64,000 nt of DNA from Cohnella fermenti (GCF_004801405.1 NZ_SSOB01000038.1:1-64000), one strand, 5' to 3'; positions 50,059 through 59,339 are shown, counted from the first letter of the stretch. Made by a program: numbers and translations. The notes: a model not told the origin generated them from the letters alone.

Positions 50059-50897
50059 AGATGGGTTCGAGTTCGGACAAGAAATTCGCGACGCTCGCGC
50101 TCGATACGTCGACGGCGATGCTTGCCGTGGCGATCACACGCGGCGGGGAGATCGTTGGCCGCTCCCAATCGCTTGCGGAACGCAACCATTCCGTTTATGT
50201 CAGCTCCCGGATGAAGGAGCTGATGGAAGAATGCGCTGTGCCGGCTGCTGACATCGGCATCGTCGCGGTTGGACAAGGCCCCGGCTCGTACACCGGCGTG
50301 CGCATTGCGGTTACAGCCGCGAAGACGCTTGCCTGGATCTGGGGCAAGCCGCTCGTCGGCGTCTCGAGTCTGGAAGCGATGGCATACGGGTTCTGGCGGG
50401 AGCGGCTTGCGACAGCTTCGGCGGCGCGAGCCGACGCCGGGAAGGTCTGGATTGTTCCTCTGATGGATGCGCGTCGGGGACAAGCGTATTGCGCCTGCTT
50501 CTCGGCGGCTGCGGACGGCGAGTGGCGCCGGGAGGAAGCGGACGGAATCCGCTTGTTCGAGAATTGGTTCGAGAGCCTGGAGGAACGGCTGGCGGCCGAT
50601 CCCGGCCAAACGCCGCGAGAGATTTGGTTCCTCAGCGAGACGGGCGAGCTGACGGCCAAGCTGCTTGGCGGCGAAGGACGGATCGCGGTCGCTTCGCAGG
50701 GAGCTTCTGCTTCGGCGGTCCGATCGGTTTGCCGCGAGGCGGCGTGGCTGCTCGACGCCGCGGCTGTCGGCCTGCTGGCCGAGCGGCGCTTCCTGCGCGG
50801 AGAGGCGGATGACGTTCACGGCTTCGCGCCGAACTACACGCAACTGACGGAAGCCGAAGCGAAGCTGAACGCAGCGAGAACGGAGAGTGCGAGATGA
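50055..50897 (+). CDS. tsaB: tRNA t6A synthesis scaffold TsaB
   Basis: 280 residues. TLALDTSTAMLAVAI, VGQGPGSYTGVRIAVTAAKTLAW, GVSSLEAMAYG and PLMDARRGQAYCACF are TsaB motifs of the inactive ASKHA-fold partner of TsaD. Overlaps tsaE by ATGA. The C-terminal half is longer than in E. coli TsaB, as usual for Firmicutes. Confidence 0.94.
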   Translation: MKMGSSSDKKFATLALDTSTAMLAVAITRGGEIVGRSQSLAERNHSVYVSSRMKELMEECAVPAADIGIVAVGQGPGSYTGVRIAVTAAKTLAWIWGKPLVGVSSLEAMAYGFWRERLATASAARADAGKVWIVPLMDARRGQAYCACFSAAADGEWRREEADGIRLFENWFESLEERLAADPGQTPREIWFLSETGELTAKLLGGEGRIAVASQGASASAVRSVCREAAWLLDAAAVGLLAERRFLRGEADDVHGFAPNYTQLTEAEAKLNAARTESAR

Positions 50898-51430
50898 GCC
50901 GGCCGGGTCCGATCGTGCGTCGCGAGACGCTGGAATTCCGCAGCATGAGAATAGAGGATATCGACGCCATCGTGGCGATCGAGCAGGAGGCATTCGCGGC
51001 TCCGTGGACCGCCGAGGCGTTCCATAACGAGCTGAAGCAGAACCTGTTCGCGCGGTATATGGTGATGGAGCAGGCCGGAGACATTCTCGGCTACGGCGGA
51101 ATGTGGCTGATCGTCGACGAGGCTCACGTCACCAACATCGCGATCCGCGAACGCTTCCAGGGGCAAGGGCTCGGAAAGCTGCTGCTGGGCGAGATGATGA
51201 AGACCGCGCATTGGATGGGCGCGAAGCGAATGACGCTCGAGGTGCGCGTGTCGAACGAGATCGCCCAGAAGCTGTATCGCAAGTTCGGCTTCGAGCCGTC
51301 CGGCATCCGGCCCGGCTACTACTCCGACAACATGGAGGACGCGCTGATCATGTGGGCGGATCTCGAACCGGAGGTATGGATTCGGGAGATGGGGATCGCC
51401 CAAGGAACTGCAGAAGGAGAACAAGCATGA
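50894..51430 (+). CDS. rimI: Ribosomal-protein-S18-alanine N-acetyltransferase (GNAT)
   Basis: 178 residues. FRSMRIEDIDAIVAIEQEAFAAPWTAEAF, AHVTNIAIRERFQGQGLGKLLLGEMM (acetyl-CoA loop), LEVRVSNEIAQKLYRKFGFEPSGIRPGYYSDNMEDALIM are RimI features. Overlaps tsaB by ATGA and sits between tsaB and tsaD as in Bacillus. Confidence 0.93.
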   Translation: MSRPGPIVRRETLEFRSMRIEDIDAIVAIEQEAFAAPWTAEAFHNELKQNLFARYMVMEQAGDILGYGGMWLIVDEAHVTNIAIRERFQGQGLGKLLLGEMMKTAHWMGAKRMTLEVRVSNEIAQKLYRKFGFEPSGIRPGYYSDNMEDALIMWADLEPEVWIREMGIAQGTAEGEQA

Positions 51431-52467
51431 ACAGTCCTTATCATATCCTAGCCATCGAGACGAGCTGCGACGAGACATCCGTTGCGGTTGTCAAGAACGG
51501 AACCGAGGTGTTGTCGAACGTCGTGTCGAGCCAGATCGACACGCATCGCCGCTTCGGCGGAGTCGTGCCGGAGATCGCCTCGCGCAAACACGTCGAGAGC
51601 ATTACGGTCATTCTTGAGGAAGCGCTGGCCGAAGCGGGCGTCGGCCCGGATCGGATCGACGCCGTGGCGGTGACGCAAGGCCCCGGCCTCGTCGGCGCGC
51701 TGCTCGTCGGCGTCGTTGCGGCGAAGAGCCTGGCGCTCGCCTTGGACGTGCCGCTGATCGGCACGCACCATATCGCCGGGCACATCTACGCCAATCGACT
51801 GATCGGCGAGATTCGGTACCCGGCGCTTGCCCTTGTCGTCTCGGGCGGGCACACCGAGCTCGTGCTGCTCGAAGCGGAAGGCCGCTTCCGCATCGTCGGC
51901 CGTACGAGAGACGATGCGGTCGGCGAAGCTTACGACAAGGTCGCACGCGCCTTGTCCCTTCCCTATCCGGGCGGACCGCATGTAGACCGGATGGCGCAGG
52001 AGGCCGAGGACGCCATCGAGCTTCCCCGCGCGTGGCTGGAGCCGGATTCGTACGACTTCAGCTTCAGCGGGCTGAAGTCGGCCGTGCTCGCGGAGATCAA
52101 CCGCGCGAACATGAAGGGCGAGCCGATCCGCGCCCATGCGCTTGCCCGCGGATTCCAAGAATCCGTCATCGACGTCGTGACGACGAAGGCGATGAGGGCC
52201 GCTCGAGAATTCGGCGCGAGCCAATTGCTCCTGTGCGGCGGTGTCGCGGCGAACAAGGGCATCCGTGCGCGGCTGACCGAACTATGCGCGGAGGCGGCGC
52301 TGCCGCTGCTCGTGCCGCCTCTCAAACTTTGTACCGACAATGCGGCTATGATCGCCGCCGCCGCCGATCTGAAGTGGAGATGCGGACAATTCGACACGCT
52401 CGACCTGAAGGCGGAGGCGCAGTTGTCGCTGGAACAGTGGTCGGTCGGAGCGGCGACGATGGATTGA
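51427..52467 (+). CDS. tsaD: tRNA N6-threonylcarbamoyltransferase TsaD
   Basis: 346 residues. ILAIETSCDETSVAVV, VVPEIASRKHVESI, THHIAGHIYANRL (metal-binding histidines H-x3-H), LVVSGGHTELVL and LLLCGGVAANKGIRARL are complete. It transfers threonylcarbamoyl to A37 of ANN-decoding tRNAs. Overlaps rimI by ATGA. Followed by a strong terminator. This is gcp (ydiE) in B. subtilis. Confidence 0.96.
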   Translation: MNSPYHILAIETSCDETSVAVVKNGTEVLSNVVSSQIDTHRRFGGVVPEIASRKHVESITVILEEALAEAGVGPDRIDAVAVTQGPGLVGALLVGVVAAKSLALALDVPLIGTHHIAGHIYANRLIGEIRYPALALVVSGGHTELVLLEAEGRFRIVGRTRDDAVGEAYDKVARALSLPYPGGPHVDRMAQEAEDAIELPRAWLEPDSYDFSFSGLKSAVLAEINRANMKGEPIRAHALARGFQESVIDVVTTKAMRAAREFGASQLLLCGGVAANKGIRARLTELCAEAALPLLVPPLKLCTDNAAMIAAAADLKWRCGQFDTLDLKAEAQLSLEQWSVGAATMD

Positions 52468-52483
52468 GCAGGTTTACAGCGGG

Positions 52484-52530
52484 CTGGCGGCATCGAGAGA
52501 GAAGCGATTCTCTCTCGATGCCGCCAGTTT
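52484..52530 (+). terminator. Terminator of the t6A operon
   Basis: Perfect 20-base arms (52484-52503 and 52508-52527) closed by a GCGA tetraloop of the GNRA type, followed by TTTGCGTTTG. Confidence 0.85.
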
Positions 52531-52614
52531 GCGTTTGTTTGAAGTTGAAGCGTGCGGCTTACTCCCATCCTCACGTATTCCTTATGCCGCCAGAGGCTCC
52601 GCAACCGCGAATAT

Positions 52615-52786
52615 ATGCGAAATTTCACATTCGTTATGCCGCCAGAGGCCCCGCAACCGCGAATATATGCGAAATTTCGCATTCATTGTGCCGTCTGAGG
52701 CCCCGCGACCGCGAATATATGCGAAATTTCACATTCATTGTGCCGTCTGAGGCCCCGCGACCGCGAATATATGCGAAATTTCACAT
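52615..52786. repeat. Array of four phased palindromes with conserved spacers, array C
   Basis: Cores at 52615, 52667, 52719 and 52771, exactly 52 bases apart. Three read ATGCGAAATTTCACAT; the second reads ATGCGAAATTTCGCAT, a perfect palindrome. Here, unlike arrays A and B, the 36 bases between cores are nearly identical (GCCGYCWGAGGCCCCGCRACC), so the unit has been copied in tandem. Confidence 0.85.
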
Positions 52787-52947
52787 TCATTTCTTCGAAT
52801 CGGGCCTTGAAGTCCCCACGAGCCAACCGCGCATTCGCCCGCCCAACACGCAGACCCGGCCGCAGGCTCAACCACGAAGCCGGCTGCGGCCCCAGCTCCG
52901 CCCCCAGTTTCGCTCCAAGCCTCGAAGCCAACTTCTAACTTGACTTC

Positions 52948-53019
52948 GCAGCCAATTCGCAGCCAATTCGCAGCCAATTCGCAGCCAATTCGCAGCCAAT
53001 TCGCAGCCAATTCGCAGCC
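52948..53019 (+). repeat. Eleven-base tandem repeat GCAGCCAATTC
   Basis: Six exact units (52948-53013) plus a partial seventh. The unit length is close to one helical turn, placing AATT tracts in phase. Confidence 0.9.
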
Positions 53020-53202
53020 GGCCGCGAGCCGCTGCGATGCCGTGGGCACAAAGGGCCTCCCCTTTGCACCCAGTGTGACCTGGCGACTAGCGGGAGGTCG
53101 GCAGACGGAGGCGCCAAGCCCTAATCTTGACGAATTGTGCGCCCAACGCTTGCAAAAACAGTTACCGTTCGACAGGATCGGGTAAGATTCATCAAGGCGG
53201 CA

Positions 53203-53452
53203 TGTGGATACAGTTATCCACACCCCATGTGCATATTGTGGACATCGGTTGCGAAACCTTGCGGCAGTAAGTCTCATGGATTACACCGGAGGGGATAACT
53301 AAACGTGTCGTTTCGTGTGGATAATGTGGATAAAACGGTGGAAAAGTCAGAAATTTAATATTCAGAAAATAAAAACCGCCTGCGGCAAGCGCGGATCCCC
53401 AAGAAAAATCACATTTTCTGGGGATAACCCGCTGCTCACAGGCTGTGGATAA
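53203..53452. promoter_or_regulatory. DnaA-box cluster between tsaD and the ABC-F gene
   Basis: Four perfect DnaA boxes (TTATCCACA or complement) at 53214-53222 (+), 53316-53324 (-), 53325-53333 (-) and 53444-53452 (-), plus one-mismatch boxes at 53203-53211 and 53419-53427. B. subtilis has a known DnaA-box cluster at this very place, gcp-ydiF, that titrates DnaA and lowers initiation. No dnaA or dnaN gene is near, so it is not the origin. The 1-kb gap 52468-53495 has no gene. Confidence 0.8.
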
Positions 53453-53495
53453 TGCTGTGTGTAACTAAGGCGGCTTTCGTCGGATAGGGGATTCC

Positions 53496-55463
53496 TCAAT
53501 CCAACAAGGATTCCCATCGTTCATAGGCTTCGTCGAGAGCTTGTCGGCATGTGTCGAGCGCTGCCTGTTTCTCGCGAAGCAGAACGTAATCGGTGAATAC
53601 TTCCTCTTGGGTCATCTCTTGCTCAAGCGCCGAGATCTCCTCTTCCAGGCGGGCGATATCCGCTTCCGTCTGCTCCTTCTTACGCTGCCGCGCGCGCTCC
53701 TCGCGCTTCGCTTGCTTCTCGGCCTCGTAATCCAGGGCGGGAGCGGAGCCGGACACCGCCGAGCCTGAAGCAGCAGCCGTCACGGCAGTCGATGCCGCTC
53801 CGGCCCCGGTCGGCTTCGGGGCGGCGGCTTCCGCCTGCCATTGCTCGAGCTCCTGCTTCTTGGCGACCATGTCGTCGTAGTTGCCCAAGTAAATCTCCGC
53901 GCCTTCGGGGTGAAGCTCGACGATCCGGTCCGCCAGCCGGTTCAGGAAGTACCGGTCGTGGGACACGAACAGAAGCGTGCCCTCGTATTCCTCCAGGGAG
54001 GCCTCAAGCACCTCGCGGCTCCACAGATCCAGATGGTTGGTCGGTTCGTCCAGTACAAGCACGTTCGCCTTGCGCAGCATAAGCTTGGACAAGGCCACGC
54101 GTGCCTTCTCCCCTCCGCTCAGGGAGCCGACCGTCTTCTTCACGTCCTCGCCGCTGAACAGGAAGTTGCCGAGAACGGTGCGGATCTCCGCTTCCGGCAG
54201 CATCGAATATTCGCTCCACACTTCCTCAAGCACCGTGTTGGCCTTGTTCAACTGCTTCTGCTCCTGGTCGTAATACCCGAGCATGACGCCGGTGCCCCAG
54301 CGAATCGTTCCCTTGCGCAGCGGCAAGTCGCCGACGAGCGCCTTGAGCAGCGTCGTCTTGCCGATGCCGTTCGGTCCGAGCAGGGCGATGCGCTCGCCCC
54401 GCTTCGCTTCGAAGCCGACGTTGCGGAAGAGCGGCGCCATCTCTTCGGAAGGAGCAGCGGAAGCTTCGGACACCTGCAGCACATCCTTGCCGGTGCGCCG
54501 CTCGGTCGTGAAGGAGAAGCTGGCCTGCTTCAGCGTGCCCGGCTTCTCGAGCCGTTCGATCCGCTCCAGGGCGTTGCGACGGCTCTGGGCCCGCCGGGTC
54601 GTCGTCGCCCGCACGAGATTGCGCTGAATGAAGTCCTCCATGCGCGCGATTTCCTTCTTCTGCTGCTCATATTGCTTCACCCGCTGGGCGAAGTCGGCTT
54701 CCTTCTGCTCCATGAACCTGGAGTAATTGCCGGTATAGCGAGTGGCGGAATGACGCTCGATCTCGACGATGGACGTAACTGTCGCGTCAAGGAAGTAGCG
54801 GTCGTGAGACACGATGACCATGGCCCCGGAATACGTGCGCAGGTACTGCTCCAGCCACGTCAGCGTCGCAATGTCCAGGTGGTTGGTCGGTTCGTCCAGC
54901 AGCAGCAGTTCGGGTTGCACGACGAGCAGGCGGGCAAGCGCGAGCCGCGTTCGCTGGCCGCCGCTCAGTCCGGAGACAAGCGTGTCCGCCGGGAAGTCGC
55001 CGAAGCCCATCCCGTGCAGTACGCTGCGAATCCGCGTCTCCATCTCGAAGCCGCCCCCGTCGCGGAAGCGGTCGTTCTTGTCCGCATATTGGCTAAGCAG
55101 CGCTTCGTAACGGGCGGCGTCTAGCTGTTCGGCCGGGTCGGCCATTCGTTCCTCCAGCCGCCGCAGCTCGCGTTCCTGCTCAAGCAGCGGCCCGAAGGCG
55201 TCATACATGATCTCCTGCAGCGTGCGGCTGCCGTCGAAGCTGCTGTTCTGGGCGAGATACCCGATCCTCACTTCGCGGGGCCGGGATACGGACCCGGAGT
55301 CGGCCGACAGCTCGCCGGCGAGAATCCGGAGGAAGGTGGACTTGCCTGCGCCGTTGACGCCGACGAGTCCGATCCGGTCTCTCTCATTAATAAGAAGGGA
55401 CAGCCCTTCGAGAACGGGAGCTACCCCGTAATGCTTCGTGATGCCAGATGCTTGCAATAGCAA
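53496..55463 (-). CDS. ABC-F family ATPase (YdiF-like)
   Basis: 655 residues, TTG start 7 bases from GGAGGG. Two ATPase domains: GVNGAGKSTFLRIL with LSGGQRTRLALARLL and LLLDEPTNHLD, then GPNGIGKTTLLKAL with LSGGEKARVALSKLML and LVLDEPTNHLD. The linker (about 235-310) is long and charged, and a C-terminal coiled coil of about 90 residues follows. No membrane part: it is a ribosome-acting ABC-F translation factor, not a transporter. It matches ydiF of B. subtilis by order. Confidence 0.93.
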   Translation of the reverse strand: MLLQASGITKHYGVAPVLEGLSLLINERDRIGLVGVNGAGKSTFLRILAGELSADSGSVSRPREVRIGYLAQNSSFDGSRTLQEIMYDAFGPLLEQERELRRLEERMADPAEQLDAARYEALLSQYADKNDRFRDGGGFEMETRIRSVLHGMGFGDFPADTLVSGLSGGQRTRLALARLLVVQPELLLLDEPTNHLDIATLTWLEQYLRTYSGAMVIVSHDRYFLDATVTSIVEIERHSATRYTGNYSRFMEQKEADFAQRVKQYEQQKKEIARMEDFIQRNLVRATTTRRAQSRRNALERIERLEKPGTLKQASFSFTTERRTGKDVLQVSEASAAPSEEMAPLFRNVGFEAKRGERIALLGPNGIGKTTLLKALVGDLPLRKGTIRWGTGVMLGYYDQEQKQLNKANTVLEEVWSEYSMLPEAEIRTVLGNFLFSGEDVKKTVGSLSGGEKARVALSKLMLRKANVLVLDEPTNHLDLWSREVLEASLEEYEGTLLFVSHDRYFLNRLADRIVELHPEGAEIYLGNYDDMVAKKQELEQWQAEAAAPKPTGAGAASTAVTAAASGSAVSGSAPALDYEAEKQAKREERARQRKKEQTEADIARLEEEISALEQEMTQEEVFTDYVLLREKQAALDTCRQALDEAYERWESLLD

Positions 55464-55631
55464 GAGGAATCCCTCCGACTCGATAATTGTGCGTATGGGC
55501 GAATTGCGCCCGAATGATGCCTGCTATCAAGTGTAGCGCAAATCGGCGATAACGTCCAAGGCGTCGGCTGACGGTGGGAGAACGGTTGGCGATTGCTTCG
55601 CGGCGTGGTAAGCTGTATGTATTCCAATTGG

Positions 55632-55646
55632 TGAGAATAGTTCTCA
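55632..55646 (+). promoter_or_regulatory. Fur box upstream of the AraC gene
   Basis: TGAGAAT-A-GTTCTCA, a near-perfect inverted repeat of the 7-1-7 type, 38 bases before the start codon. Confidence 0.65.
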
Positions 55647-55684
55647 ATCGAATGAATCCATACATGGGGAAAAGGAGGTGCGAC

Positions 55685-56674
55685 GTGGAATCGGCTGCTT
55701 TCCATGGTAATTTCGATGCGTTCTTCGACAAGCTTGAGCTGGAGCAACCCGATGCTTCCTGGACGGGAGAGCGAAGGCTTCTTGCGGGCGGACGGGGCGG
55801 CGTCCGCCGCTACTCGCCGAGAAGCGACATGGCGATCGTCCTGTCCGATTACGAGTTCCACGCGTCGCGCGTCATTCCGCTCACGGCTGCGGCGCCGATG
55901 GTCGAACTCAATATCGGCTGGCAAGGCACGCGGGAGATCGCAGCGGGAGGAGAGACGCACGGCTTCGGGCCGGGGATGTGCTCGCTGCAATTCGTCAATC
56001 CGACCGACGTCCGGTTCCAATTCGGCGCCGGCGAGCCGACCCGGATGCTCAGCGTGGCGATTCCCGCCGGCACGTTCGATCGCTCCATGATGGACGCGAA
56101 GCGAGGCCGATCCGGCCCGGAATTCGCCGCTATTATCGGGCGCAAGCCGCTTCACATCTACCAAGAGAAGATCCCTGCTTCCTTGAAGCTCGTCGCGGAG
56201 CGGCTGCTCGGGTCGGCAAGCAGGGACGGCGTCCGGAACTTCGAACTCGAATGCTTGGCGTCGGAGCTTCTCGGCGAATCGTTCCGGTTGTTCCTGGATC
56301 GCGGCGCCGACGAGGCGGATTCGGGCTTGTCGAGAAGGGACGCGCAAGCGATCCGGGAGGCGGCCGCCATTCTCGCCTCCCGTCTGGCGGATGCCCCCGG
56401 CTTGCTGGAGCTGGCCAGACAAGTCGGGGTGAACGACAACAAGCTGAAGCTCGGCTTCAAGAAGCTGTACGGCACGACGGTGTTCGGCTACCTGCGGGAC
56501 CGGCGGCTCGAGAAGGCTCTCGACCTGCTTCGCTGCGGAGAGTTTAACGTCTACGAGACCTCCCTCGAGGTCGGTTATTCGAATCCGAGCCACTTCGCGG
56601 AAGCGTTCCGGAGCAAGTACGGCGTCAATCCCGGCGAGCTTCTGCGGGGCGGATCGCGCAGCCGCTTCATCTAG
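55685..56674 (+). CDS. AraC-family regulator (PchR-like)
   Basis: 329 residues, GTG start 6 bases from AAAAGGAGG. The N-terminal part resembles PchR-type sensors (VELNIGWQGTREIAAGGETHGFGPGMCSLQF), and residues about 235-325 hold two helix-turn-helix motifs: GLLELARQVGVNDNKLKLGFKKLYG and NVYETSLEVGYSNPSHFAEAFRSKYGVNPGELL. PchR relatives activate siderophore genes on binding the ferric siderophore; the Fur box upstream fits. The MFS gene 110 bases downstream is its likely target. Confidence 0.87.
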   Translation: MESAAFHGNFDAFFDKLELEQPDASWTGERRLLAGGRGGVRRYSPRSDMAIVLSDYEFHASRVIPLTAAAPMVELNIGWQGTREIAAGGETHGFGPGMCSLQFVNPTDVRFQFGAGEPTRMLSVAIPAGTFDRSMMDAKRGRSGPEFAAIIGRKPLHIYQEKIPASLKLVAERLLGSASRDGVRNFELECLASELLGESFRLFLDRGADEADSGLSRRDAQAIREAAAILASRLADAPGLLELARQVGVNDNKLKLGFKKLYGTTVFGYLRDRRLEKALDLLRCGEFNVYETSLEVGYSNPSHFAEAFRSKYGVNPGELLRGGSRSRFI

Positions 56675-56785
56675 CTGTTCCCCATTGCTCCCGCAGCCCG
56701 CTGCGCACCTCCCGCTCGGGGTGGAGCGCTTGTTCTTCCGGACGGTATGCTTGGCGTAATCCAAGCACGGAAGGGACGGAAGACC

Positions 56786-57979
56786 ATGCGCCGCAAATTT
56801 GCCCTTATGTTTCTCATTGTGATGATCTCGATGATGTCTATCGCTTCCTTTAACCCGGTCGCCGCACCGCTTGCCCGAAGCCTCGGAATGAGCGACTTCC
56901 AATCCGGCTGCCTTGTCTCGGCGGCAGGACTTTGCTGGCTGATGGGAGGTTATTGCTGGGGACGCTTCTCCCGGCTGAGCCGGAAAATGACGCTGTTGCT
57001 GCTTATGCTTGCCTACGCTGCGGTACTGGTCGCGTTCGCGGCGCTTGCGGAGCGGGCCGCGGAAGGCGGAGCGGCTTCCGGCGGCTTGTTCTGGCTGTTC
57101 CTGCTGCTGCGGGCGGCCGCGGGCTTCTTCTTCGGAGGCATTCCGGCCAAAGCCCAAGCCTATGTGATGGGCTGGACGACGGAGAGCACAAGGACAAGGG
57201 GGATGGCGCTGTTCGGCGCCGCCAACGGGCTCGGATTCGTGCTGGGGCCGGCGATGAGCGGAGCGACGGCTTCGCTCAGCCTGACGGCCCCGATGGTCGC
57301 GTCCGCGGCTATGCTGCTTGCGATCATGCTGCCGCTCGCCATACTTATCCGGGACGGGGAGCCGGGGAATGCCGGGCCGCAGAGAAGTCGTGCGACGCTC
57401 TCCCCGTTCGATCCCCGGATCAGGCCGTATCTGGCGATTGGGCTTGTGCTGTCCGTTGTCCTTAACATCGTTCAGGTGACGATAAACATCTTTATGCAGG
57501 ACGCGAACGGATTCGGGGCCATCGAATCCGCGAGGCGGGTCGGAATCGGCCTGGCGATCTCGGGCATCCTGGTTGCGCTGTCGCAGGCCGTGTTCGGAAG
57601 GCGGCTTCGCTGGTCTCCAGAGCGCTCGATGACGGTCGGCCTCCTTCTGGTGGGGAGCGGGCTCGGAGGCTTCCTGACGCTTCGGGAGCTTGCCTATCCG
57701 GCCTTCGCGGCGCTCGGGCTCGGGATCGGCCTGACGATGCTCGGCTACGGTTCCGGGGCTTCGCTCGCCGTGGACGGGAGCGGCCAGAGAAGCGTCGCAT
57801 CGTATGTGTCCGCGCTGCAGGGAGGAGGTTCCTTCCTGGGACCGGCGATCGGCGCGGGGTTGTATGCGGCGGGAGCCGCGTGGCCGTACGGTGTCTGTTT
57901 GGCATTGTTGGCGGTCTGTCTGCCGGCGGCGAGCGGGAGAACGCGAGGCCGATACAGCAGACCGGAACGAACGGGATAG
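56786..57979 (+). CDS. MFS transporter
   Basis: 397 residues with twelve hydrophobic helices; FFGGIPAKAQAYVMGWTTESTRTRGMALFGAANGLGFVLGPAMSGAT covers helices 4-5 with the family's conserved motifs. MFS proteins next to PchR-like regulators often export siderophores; that role is inferred. The start at 56786 follows GGGACGGAAG; an ATG at 56747 would add 13 residues. Confidence 0.85.
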   Translation: MRRKFALMFLIVMISMMSIASFNPVAAPLARSLGMSDFQSGCLVSAAGLCWLMGGYCWGRFSRLSRKMTLLLLMLAYAAVLVAFAALAERAAEGGAASGGLFWLFLLLRAAAGFFFGGIPAKAQAYVMGWTTESTRTRGMALFGAANGLGFVLGPAMSGATASLSLTAPMVASAAMLLAIMLPLAILIRDGEPGNAGPQRSRATLSPFDPRIRPYLAIGLVLSVVLNIVQVTINIFMQDANGFGAIESARRVGIGLAISGILVALSQAVFGRRLRWSPERSMTVGLLLVGSGLGGFLTLRELAYPAFAALGLGIGLTMLGYGSGASLAVDGSGQRSVASYVSALQGGGSFLGPAIGAGLYAAGAAWPYGVCLALLAVCLPAASGRTRGRYSRPERTG

Positions 57980-58126
57980 GAGCGGGAGCGGAGATGCTTC
58001 CGCTCCTTGGCGTTCCGCCTGTCGATCCGGTTGTGCAGGGTTTGGCGAACAGCGCGAAAAATGATAAACTTAAGCTAAATTTTACGGTTCAATCGGAAGG
58101 ATCTTCCGCGAGGTGAAGCGAATCGC

Positions 58127-58735
58127 ATGATGAACGGGAAGCGGCAATGGAGGGAGAGAATCCGTGCGGAGAGGGATGCGCTGACGGATGAAGCGCGGGC
58201 CGCGCATTCGCGGGCCGCATGTTTAACCGTCGTGAGCTCCCTGCTGGCGCCGCTCGGGGAGACGCTCGGAAGACCGCTGACCGTGTGCGCTTACGGCGCG
58301 TTCCGCTCCGAGACGGACCCTTCGGAGCTGATGAACTGGTGTCTCGCAAGGGGACACCGGACGGTCGCTCCCCGGATGGCGGTAGGGGAGAACGAAGGCT
58401 TGGAGCTCAGGGCGATCCGTTCGGCGAGCGATTGGACGAATGGGCGATGGGGCGTTCCGGAGCCGGACCCGCAGACCTGCGAGTTGATCGGGCAGGACGA
58501 GCCGGTGGATGTTGTCATCGTTCCCGGCCTGGCGTTCGATCGCAGCGGCGGGAGGCTCGGCTACGGAGGGGGCTATTACGACCGTCTGTACGAATGGATG
58601 CTCCGGGCAGGAAAAAGCTCTGCCTGGATCGGGTTCGCTTACGATCTGCAGCTTGTGACGGGAATGCTGCCCCGGGAGCCTCACGATTTGAAGTTGGACG
58701 GACTTGCGACGGAGAGCGAATGGATTCGGTTCTGA
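58127..58735 (+). CDS. 5-formyltetrahydrofolate cyclo-ligase
   Basis: 202 residues. RIRAERDAL, YGAFRSETDP, VPGLAFDRSGGRLGYGGGYYDRLYEW and GFAYDLQLV are the family's motifs, the glycine-rich loop being the ATP site. It converts 5-formyl-THF to methenyl-THF. It begins a folate/molybdopterin group that runs to 60.9 kb. Confidence 0.92.
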   Translation: MMNGKRQWRERIRAERDALTDEARAAHSRAACLTVVSSLLAPLGETLGRPLTVCAYGAFRSETDPSELMNWCLARGHRTVAPRMAVGENEGLELRAIRSASDWTNGRWGVPEPDPQTCELIGQDEPVDVVIVPGLAFDRSGGRLGYGGGYYDRLYEWMLRAGKSSAWIGFAYDLQLVTGMLPREPHDLKLDGLATESEWIRF

Positions 58736-58795
58736 CGGATGGAGTGCGGCCGGGCGGAAGCCGGCCGATTAGAGAGAGACGAGGAGGAACTTGCG

Positions 58796-59308
58796 ATGGG
58801 AGACGACGAACGGCGCCTCACCCACTTTAACGAGCAAGGCCGGGCGATCATGGTGGACGTCTCCGAGAAGCCGACAACGGCGCGGACGGCGGTTGCCGAG
58901 ACGAAGGTGACGATGAACGAAGAGACGCTGCTGCGCATTCGGGAAGGTTCGGTTGCGAAGGGAGACGTGCTTGCCGTCGCCCAGGTGGCCGGCATTCAGG
59001 CGGCGAAGCGAACGGCGGATTGGATTCCGATGTGCCATCCGCTTCCGCTGACCGGAGTGAACGTGAGCTTCCGCGACAACGGCAAGGATACGCTGTACAT
59101 CACCGCGGAAGTGAAGACGACGGGCAAGACGGGCGTCGAGATGGAGGCGCTGACGGCCGTGTCGGCCGTTGCGCTTACGGTTTACGATATGTGCAAGGCT
59201 CTCCAGAAGGATATGGAGATCGGACCGACGAGGCTGCTCTCCAAGACGGGCGGCAAGAGCGGAGATTACAAGGCCGGGGATCGCTCCGCCGAGCGGCCGG
59301 ATTGTTGA
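58796..59308 (+). CDS. moaC: Cyclic pyranopterin monophosphate synthase MoaC
   Basis: 170 residues. [48 protein letters not shown] and [24 protein letters not shown] with catalytic Lys and His are MoaC. It makes the pyranopterin in molybdenum cofactor synthesis. The ATG has GAGGAGG 8 bases ahead. In B. subtilis moaC also follows ydiF. Confidence 0.96.
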   Translation: MGDDERRLTHFNEQGRAIMVDVSEKPTTARTAVAETKVTMNEETLLRIREGSVAKGDVLAVAQVAGIQAAKRTADWIPMCHPLPLTGVNVSFRDNGKDTLYITAEVKTTGKTGVEMEALTAVSAVALTVYDMCKALQKDMEIGPTRLLSKTGGKSGDYKAGDRSAERPDC

Positions 59309-59339
59309 TACATACGCATTCTAGGGAGGAGGGACCGGA

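Noticed and set aside
52529-52943. Protein-coding genes in the tsaD-ABC-F gap
   Set aside because: All frames there read through tandem repeats, lack ribosome sites and show no conserved domain.
53203-53452. Chromosomal replication origin
   Set aside because: DnaA boxes are clustered, but there is no dnaA, dnaN, gidA or rpmH gene and no clear AT-rich unwinding region; position fits a titration cluster.
55421-57157. Long minus-strand reading frame opposite the AraC and MFS genes
   Set aside because: Antisense shadow; crosses the Fur box and two real gene starts.
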